Origin: Candidatus Neomicrothrix sp. UBA2110
GTDB lineage: Bacteria; Actinomycetota; Acidimicrobiia; Acidimicrobiales; Poriferisodalaceae
DNA: 6,953 nt
Reading direction: 5' to 3'
Assembly: GCA_002331465.1 (NCBI GenBank)
Contig: DCYM01000097.1
Span: forward strand, 1 to 6,953
The position numbers were made by a program, and so were the translations under genes. This document shows, one piece after another, positions 1 through 5,052 of the stretch. Position 1 is the first letter of the stretch. Each line of letters opens with the position of its first letter. The notes below the pieces were generated by a model. It saw only the letters and a list, made by a program, of their open reading frames with translations, was not told the origin of the DNA and did not search any database.

Positions 1-14
1 TGCTGGCGGCTTTC

Positions 15-50
15 GAAACCGGCCCGCCCCCCGGGCCGGTTTCTACTTTT
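15..50. terminator. Strong GC-rich hairpin, probable intrinsic terminator downstream of aconitase
   Basis: Seen directly: a perfect 12-bp inverted repeat, GAAACCGGCCCG (15-26) and CGGGCCGGTTTC (32-43), separated by a five-C loop. On the plus strand the right arm is followed by TACTTTT, which gives a short T-run (47-50). On the minus strand the stem ends in GGTTTC with no further T-run. The hairpin lies 83 nt beyond the aconitase stop codon, so it is well placed to end the minus-strand operon. The T-run points instead to a convergent plus-strand gene beyond the left edge. A bidirectional terminator between convergent genes explains both. Many actinobacterial terminators lack a long U-tail, so termination on the minus strand is plausible. 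Confidence 0.75.
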
Positions 51-126
51 AGCTGCAGCTATAGCGAGAACGTTCTTCAATTTCTTGTCTTGTGCTGCTC
101 GAAACCTTGGACGTGGCAAAAACAGC

Positions 127-2406
127 CTAGATAGAGGCCTTGATGATGTTCAGAGCAGAACCCGCTCGGAACCATTCGATTTGTTCTGCGCTAAAGGAGT
201 GATCGGTTTTGAATGACCAAGTGCTGCCATCGGGCTTGGTGACTTCAGTAACGACTTGCCTTTCGGGTGCAAGTTCACTCAGAGACCGAACGGCGATACG
301 GTCGTCTTGTTCTATGCGCTCGTAATCTTCGGGGTCGGCGAAGGTGAGAGCGAGCATTCCTTGTTTTTTTAGGTTGGTTTCGTGAATACGAGCAAACGAC
401 CGTGCAATCGCGACAAGGCCGAGTCGGAACCTTGGTTCCATTGCTGCATGTTCGCGACTGGAGCCTTCGCCCATGTTCTCATCGCCTATGACGACCCACC
501 CTTGGCCGGCTTCGTGATAGGAGCGGGCGATGTCGGGGAATGTTCCGGTTTCACCGGTGAGTTGGTTTTTGCCGTGACCCACCTCATAGCCGTCATAGGC
601 ATTAACAGCGCCAAGGTAAAGATTTCCGGAAATGTTTTCTAAATGACCTCGATATTTCAGCCAGGGGCCGGCCATAGAAATGTGATCGGTTGTGAATTTT
701 CCCTGTGCTTTTACCAAAATTGGGAGGTCTTCATAATCGGAGCCGTCCCATGCTGCAAAAGGCTCGAGCACCTGTAGGCGGTCCGAGGTGGGGGAAATCT
801 TGACGTCGATTATGGAACCGTCTGTGGGAGGCGCGACAAAAGTGTTCTGACCGGGGTCAAAACCTTGTGGAGGTAACTCGATACCCACTGGGACTGATAG
901 TGCGACTTGTTCCCCTTGGTCGTTGGTGAGGGTGTCTACCAAGGGATCGAAGTCGACGGTTCCCGCTAGGGCAAGTGCCATTACTGTTTCAGGGGAAGTG
1001 ACGAAAGCGAGAGTTGCTGGATCACCATCATTTCTTTTGGGGAAGTTGCGGTTATAAGACGTCACGATGACGTTTGGTTCTCCCGGGATGTGGCCAGTTT
1101 CGGCGCTTCTGTCCCACTGCCCGATACAGGGCCCGCACGCGTTCGCGAGGACGGTGGCTCCTAAGGCTTCAAAATCCGCCAGAAGCCCATCGCGCTCGAT
1201 CGTTGAGCGAACCTGTTCTGACCCTGGGGTGATCAAGAGTTTTGACTTCACTGTGAGCCCGTTGGCAGCGGCTTCGCGAGCGATGCTCGCGGCTCGGGTG
1301 ATGTCTTCGTAACTGGAGTTGGTGCATGAGCCGATAAGTGCGGCGCTAATGCTGGTGGGCCACCCGTTATCGTTCGCTTCCTCGCCCAGAGCTCCAACTT
1401 CACGGGCTAGATCAGGAGTGTGTGGGCCGTTGATATGGGGGCTGAGGGTAGATAGATCGATCTCGATGAGTTGGTCATAAAACGCTGCGGGATCATCAAA
1501 TACTTCTTGATCTGCCCGAAGGTGCTCGGCTACTCGGTTCGCTGCATCAGCGACCTGTTCGCGACCGGTGGACTTGAGGTAACGACCCATGGCTTCGTCG
1601 TACCCGAAGAGTGAAGTCGTTGCTCCAATCTCTGCGCCCATATTGCATATGGTCGCCTTTCCGGTACAACTCAATGACTCGGCCCCCGGACCGAAGTATT
1701 CGACGATGGCCCCGGTTCCACCATCCACCGTGAGGATCTGGGCGACCTTCAAGATGATGTCTTTGGGTGCGGTCCATCCCGAGAGCTCGCCGGTCAGCCT
1801 GACACCAATTGCTTTAGGCCACCTAACGTTCCAGGCGAATCCCGTCATCACGTCAACCGCGTCGGCTCCGCCCACGCCCACAGCAATCATTCCCAACCCG
1901 CCGGCGTTTGGTGTGTGGCTGTCCGTGCCAATCATCATCCCACCAGGAAACGCGTACTGTTCGAGAATGACCTGATGGATGATGCCGCTTCCTGGTATCC
2001 AAAAACCTGCACCGTATTTGGCACACACGCTTTCGAGAAAGTTATAGACCTCCTCATTACTCTCGTTTGCCGTGAGGAGATCAGTTTTGCCGTCATCTCT
2101 AGCTTGGATCAGATGATCACAATGAGTGGTAGTGGGTACCGCGACCTCAGAAAGTCCGGCAGTCATGAACTGAAGCCAAGCCATCTGAGCTGTGGCGTCC
2201 TGCATGGCTACGCGGTCCGGTCGCAGGTCCGCGTAGCTGATACCTCGCTCTAGGTTTTGATCGGCTGACGCCAAATGATTGATCAGTACCTTTTCGGCGA
2301 GCGTTAGTGGCCGACCCAGTTTCTCTCGCCCCAAAGCGGTGCTGGTGTCAAGATTGGCGTAGACGCCTTCGATCAACTCTATGGGTGTGCTCTCCGCAAC
2401 CGGCAT
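127..2406 (-). CDS. acn: Aconitate hydratase (aconitase), mitochondrial type
   Basis: This is a complete 759-residue aconitase, which interconverts citrate and isocitrate through cis-aconitate in the TCA cycle; it should be cytoplasmic. Its length and motifs match the mitochondrial ACO2-like type (mature enzyme about 754 residues) rather than the longer AcnA/IRP (about 890) or AcnB forms. The [4Fe-4S] cluster cysteines are C361 (IGSCTNSSYED) and C424/C427 (NACGPCIGQW), with the same spacing as C358, C421 and C424 of the pig enzyme. Other active-site motifs are THCDHLI (92-100), GTDSHTPNAGG (160-170) and, in the C-terminal swivel domain, GEGSSREHAA (646-655), which holds the catalytic serine and an arginine. 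The ATG start is supported by AGAGGAAG six nt upstream; the stop is TAG. No residue loss or frameshift is seen. It follows the acyltransferase gene after 84 nt, where I see no convincing promoter or terminator, so read-through from the lipid operon is possible. Confidence 0.97.
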   Translation of the reverse strand: MPVAESTPIELIEGVYANLDTSTALGREKLGRPLTLAEKVLINHLASADQNLERGISYADLRPDRVAMQDATAQMAWLQFMTAGLSEVAVPTTTHCDHLIQARDDGKTDLLTANESNEEVYNFLESVCAKYGAGFWIPGSGIIHQVILEQYAFPGGMMIGTDSHTPNAGGLGMIAVGVGGADAVDVMTGFAWNVRWPKAIGVRLTGELSGWTAPKDIILKVAQILTVDGGTGAIVEYFGPGAESLSCTGKATICNMGAEIGATTSLFGYDEAMGRYLKSTGREQVADAANRVAEHLRADQEVFDDPAAFYDQLIEIDLSTLSPHINGPHTPDLAREVGALGEEANDNGWPTSISAALIGSCTNSSYEDITRAASIAREAAANGLTVKSKLLITPGSEQVRSTIERDGLLADFEALGATVLANACGPCIGQWDRSAETGHIPGEPNVIVTSYNRNFPKRNDGDPATLAFVTSPETVMALALAGTVDFDPLVDTLTNDQGEQVALSVPVGIELPPQGFDPGQNTFVAPPTDGSIIDVKISPTSDRLQVLEPFAAWDGSDYEDLPILVKAQGKFTTDHISMAGPWLKYRGHLENISGNLYLGAVNAYDGYEVGHGKNQLTGETGTFPDIARSYHEAGQGWVVIGDENMGEGSSREHAAMEPRFRLGLVAIARSFARIHETNLKKQGMLALTFADPEDYERIEQDDRIAVRSLSELAPERQVVTEVTKPDGSTWSFKTDHSFSAEQIEWFRAGSALNIIKASI

Positions 2407-2412
2407 GGGGGG

Positions 2413-2420
2413 CTTCCTCT
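2413..2420 (-). promoter_or_regulatory. Ribosome binding site of the aconitase gene
   Basis: On the minus strand AGAGGAAG is followed by six C residues and then the ATG. This is a good Shine-Dalgarno match at normal spacing. It fixes the aconitase start and shows that the gene can be translated independently of the acyltransferase upstream. Confidence 0.7.
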
Positions 2421-2490
2421 GTAATCGTGCGTTGTGGGCGCAGCATTGACAATACGCCCTTGTTGGTACTTCACCACGAGTGGCTCAACT

Positions 2491-3450
2491 CTAAACGTAG
2501 GGCCAGCGACGATGACTTCCGCCTTGGTCGTCTCCATTTTCAGTTAGGGACCATCGCCGGCGCCACGTCGACGTGTCGGGGCCTTGGAGCCCAGGACTAT
2601 CTTCGGCGTGGGCTCTTTGGCGAGCAGCGAACCAATTACCAGTAGCGGTCTCATCGGCTAACGACTCGACAGCGGCTTGTAACTTTCTCGTGAACCTTCG
2701 GTTGTTGTCTTCCTCCGCGAATTCGAGGGGGCGCCCGAAATTTACAATGGCCTTAGATCTCTTTGGCCAGTTGTGCCCTTTGCGCAAAATATCGAAAGTT
2801 CCTCGTATGTGGACGGGCACCACTGGCACACCGGCTTGTTTGGCCAAGAACGCGGCTCCCGGACGAAACTCCTGGCCCCATCCGTCAGGTGAACGGCCTC
2901 CTTCGGGGTAAATAACCATGCTCCACCCGCCTCGGAGCAAGGCGACCGCTTTCCCGATGGTGTTCCGATTAATAGAAGTGCGTTCGATAGGAATGGCACC
3001 AATGAACAACGCCGAGATAGCTGCAGTGGTTCGGTTGCCGAAGAAATAGTCAGCGGCAGCTCCGACACAGGCTTTGTGGCGCCAGGGTGCTGGTATCGAG
3101 GTCAACAAGACCAATGTGTCGGCATGACTCTGATGGTTCGACGCGAAGATTGCTGGACCATCGAGATCATGTAGACGGTCTAGACCTCTGATCGTCGGAC
3201 TGGCGTAGTACTGAATTACGGCCTTTCCGACGGTGGAGAGCGCTATCCGACGAGTGACTCTGGACGCGTATCTGCGGGCCCAGTCAGTGTCGTAGTTCGC
3301 GCCGGTGTTAGCTGCTAGTGGTATCTGTCCGTCCGGTGTTTCCGCTGATTTAAGGGGGAATTCGACCTTACGTACAACGCGCGATAGCGAGGCTTTTGCG
3401 CGTCGGTCAGCCAGATGACTGATAGCGGGTCGGCGGTTTGGATCCGTCAT
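2491..3450 (-). CDS. PlsC-family lysophospholipid acyltransferase (1-acyl-glycerol-3-phosphate acyltransferase-like)
   Basis: A complete 319-residue protein of the PlsC/LPLAT family, which transfers an acyl group to lysophosphatidate or a related acceptor at the membrane. All four family blocks are visible: the catalytic NHQSHAD (105-111, an H-x4-D motif with H106 and D111), GAIPIER (151-157), YPEGGRS (181-187, the EGTRS block with Gly for Thr) and VPVVPVHIRGT (208-218). A family-typical hydrophobic stretch, AAISALFIGA (143-152), precedes block II. About 100 residues come before the catalytic motif, longer than in minimal PlsC proteins, and the tail after about residue 275 is polar and probably disordered. 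The start lies 12 nt after the LarA-like stop codon; the Shine-Dalgarno there is weak (only a GAG-like core), so translation may depend on coupling. The acceptor cannot be told from sequence: glycerolipid, ether-lipid precursor or fatty alcohol are all possible. Family confident; exact substrate not. Confidence 0.9.
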   Translation of the reverse strand: MTDPNRRPAISHLADRRAKASLSRVVRKVEFPLKSAETPDGQIPLAANTGANYDTDWARRYASRVTRRIALSTVGKAVIQYYASPTIRGLDRLHDLDGPAIFASNHQSHADTLVLLTSIPAPWRHKACVGAAADYFFGNRTTAAISALFIGAIPIERTSINRNTIGKAVALLRGGWSMVIYPEGGRSPDGWGQEFRPGAAFLAKQAGVPVVPVHIRGTFDILRKGHNWPKRSKAIVNFGRPLEFAEEDNNRRFTRKLQAAVESLADETATGNWFAARQRAHAEDSPGLQGPDTSTWRRRWSLTENGDDQGGSHRRWPYV

Positions 3451-3462
3451 TGTTGGCTCGCG

Positions 3463-5052
3463 CTACACGACGTCGGCCATGAGGACCGGTGGATTGTGGA
3501 TGTGAGTTAGGGTCGGATCTCGGCCGACCACATCGGTTGCCATCTCAAGAGCGTCGCGCATAGTGGTGGCCGAGCGAAAGCCCATGCGTTTCACAGCTCG
3601 TTGATCGCCTCCCACAACGATCACCTGCCCGACGTGTTCAAGAGCATGAGAGCACCAGTACCACATGTAGAAGGGATGTACACCGTGGTAGGCGTACGAC
3701 GTGCGATATAGGTGACGGTACCATTCGTCTTCAGCGTAACGTTTTTCGTATTTTTGTTCGATTTTTTCGGGATCGGTGCTGTCGGCGAGCACTTCTTCAA
3801 AGAAATCGATGTAGCTGGGGTGATGAACAGGATGAAACTCCCAAGGCGTGGGGTGGCTCATAATGACCACTCCGCCTTCGCGCACTAAGGGTTTGCCCTT
3901 GTACAAGTTGAAGAAGTAACCCAAACCTAGACAAGCAACAAGAATCGGGTTCATTATCGAGTTCACGTTATAAGGCCCAAGATAAGGCAGGCCCATCGAA
4001 AGAATGTCGGTCTGGCCCTCTACGCGGACTAGGTGTTGCTTGTAAACGTTGGCAGTGGTTACTTCATGTACCGCCTCGACCTCACCAGCTTGAATCGAAG
4101 TCAGGCCAAATGGTGAGCGAATACCTTGGAAGATGGAACGTGCTGAACGCCGAGGAATTTTATCCAAAACTTTCTTTGTGCCGAGAAGCATCACTCGGTC
4201 CTTGCCTGTCATTTCCCACTCACGTTTTTGAAGGAAATCCCACGGGGAAGGAAAGGTGTCGTTATTCAAGGTTGTCTCGATTTGAAAGATTTTGACGCCT
4301 GCGTCTCGGATTAGTCGCCCTTGGCGCCAGTTCTTTGTGTGAAGTTCACTTTTCTCTTGATCCATGAAGGATTTCGAACGACGCATGGTGTCAACGTTGT
4401 GATGATGGCGCAGCGCTGCGTAACCCGATAATCCGGTTGCAACGCTCTTGTGGCCTCCGTCCATCGAGACGAGATTGATGTTGACGTAGACGATCAAATC
4501 GGATTCGACAGCGCGCTTGGAGATGACCACTTCCTCGCCGTGATCGGTTTCACCCAGATGGGTTAAGCCTTCTGGATCTTCAGCATCAAAGTTGTAGAGC
4601 TGTCCAGTGGGGGCAAAGGCGTCGTATACCCGGTCACCGACGGCGTGTCGCAACTCGGCTTCAGTCATTCTGCGGTGGAGTGCAAGTGCGGCAATGAGAT
4701 GAACATCGTCAACACCACAAGCCGCGGCGACATCAAGCACCTGTTCGATGATGCGACCGCGAATGTCAGGGGCTTGCATCTGGGGAAGCGGCAAAGAAAT
4801 GTCATCGAAAGCGATGGTCAATTTCATGCCAGGCGTAAGAAGCGCTTCGAGTGGAGGTGAATCGCCCAATGGATTAGCGAGGGCGTGTCGAATAGCGCTG
4901 TCGACGTCTTCGATCGGTTCGATTGGTTCGTTGGGATAAACAACTCGACTCCCCGTGGGTAGCTTCTCGAATCGGAAGCCTTCACCGTGATGGAACACGA
5001 TTGGGGGAGTGGTCCTGTCCACATCAAGTACGAGACCGCGTCGGGCCGTCAT
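3463..5052 (-). CDS. LarA-like (DUF2088) protein, divergent member of the nickel-pincer racemase superfamily
   Basis: A complete 529-residue protein recognised as LarA-like. LarA is the nickel-pincer-nucleotide lactate racemase, about 425 residues, so this one is longer. Visible family motifs are FDDISLPLP (82-90, matching DDxTRPxP), ALHRRMTEAEL (124-134, matching GTHRPMTEEEL) and MDGGHKSVATG (197-207, matching the GGxK loop). Against LarA numbering recalled from the Lactobacillus plantarum enzyme, K202 matches the cofactor-anchoring K184, H218 (16 residues on, the same spacing) matches the nickel ligand H200, and H126 matches catalytic H108. However, L87 replaces R75, position 192 is Ile where H174 is expected, and no Q-x-x-K like Q295/K298 is found. 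Lactate racemization is therefore unlikely; a different 2-hydroxyacid or a non-racemase role is possible. The C-terminal part is rich in His and aromatic residues (400-473). The start overlaps the upstream stop as ATGA and has an AAGGAG site seven nt upstream. No larB, larC or larE cofactor genes are in the window. Confidence 0.85.
   Translation of the reverse strand: MTARRGLVLDVDRTTPPIVFHHGEGFRFEKLPTGSRVVYPNEPIEPIEDVDSAIRHALANPLGDSPPLEALLTPGMKLTIAFDDISLPLPQMQAPDIRGRIIEQVLDVAAACGVDDVHLIAALALHRRMTEAELRHAVGDRVYDAFAPTGQLYNFDAEDPEGLTHLGETDHGEEVVISKRAVESDLIVYVNINLVSMDGGHKSVATGLSGYAALRHHHNVDTMRRSKSFMDQEKSELHTKNWRQGRLIRDAGVKIFQIETTLNNDTFPSPWDFLQKREWEMTGKDRVMLLGTKKVLDKIPRRSARSIFQGIRSPFGLTSIQAGEVEAVHEVTTANVYKQHLVRVEGQTDILSMGLPYLGPYNVNSIMNPILVACLGLGYFFNLYKGKPLVREGGVVIMSHPTPWEFHPVHHPSYIDFFEEVLADSTDPEKIEQKYEKRYAEDEWYRHLYRTSYAYHGVHPFYMWYWCSHALEHVGQVIVVGGDQRAVKRMGFRSATTMRDALEMATDVVGRDPTLTHIHNPPVLMADVV

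Noticed and set aside
50..76. Two short perfect palindromes, TAGCTGCAGCTA (50-61) and AGAACGTTCT (67-76), as possible operators
   Set aside because: Palindromes of 10-12 bp are expected a few times by chance in 7 kb, and these lie downstream of the aconitase, not at a promoter.
1589..2253. Plus-strand open frames of 112-128 codons opposite the aconitase gene
   Set aside because: They lie wholly antisense to a well-conserved gene, show no recognisable protein motifs and overlap each other in different frames; they are shadows of the real coding strand.
2407..2490. Possible aconitase promoter (a TTGTCA at about -35 on the minus strand) and a CCAC/GTGG mini-hairpin at 2473-2482
   Set aside because: No -10 element lies at proper spacing from TTGTCA, and the hairpin has only a 4-bp stem with a 2-nt loop and no T-run. 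Neither is convincing.
2573..2911. Plus-strand 112-codon open frame opposite the acyltransferase, and a minus-strand 108-codon frame at 2742-3068
   Set aside because: Both are out-of-frame readings of the conserved acyltransferase gene, without their own motifs or independent support.
3463..5052. Annotating the LarA-like gene as a true lactate racemase (larA)
   Set aside because: The substrate-binding Arg, the second catalytic His and the Q-x-x-K pair expected in LarA are not seen, and the protein is about 100 residues longer.
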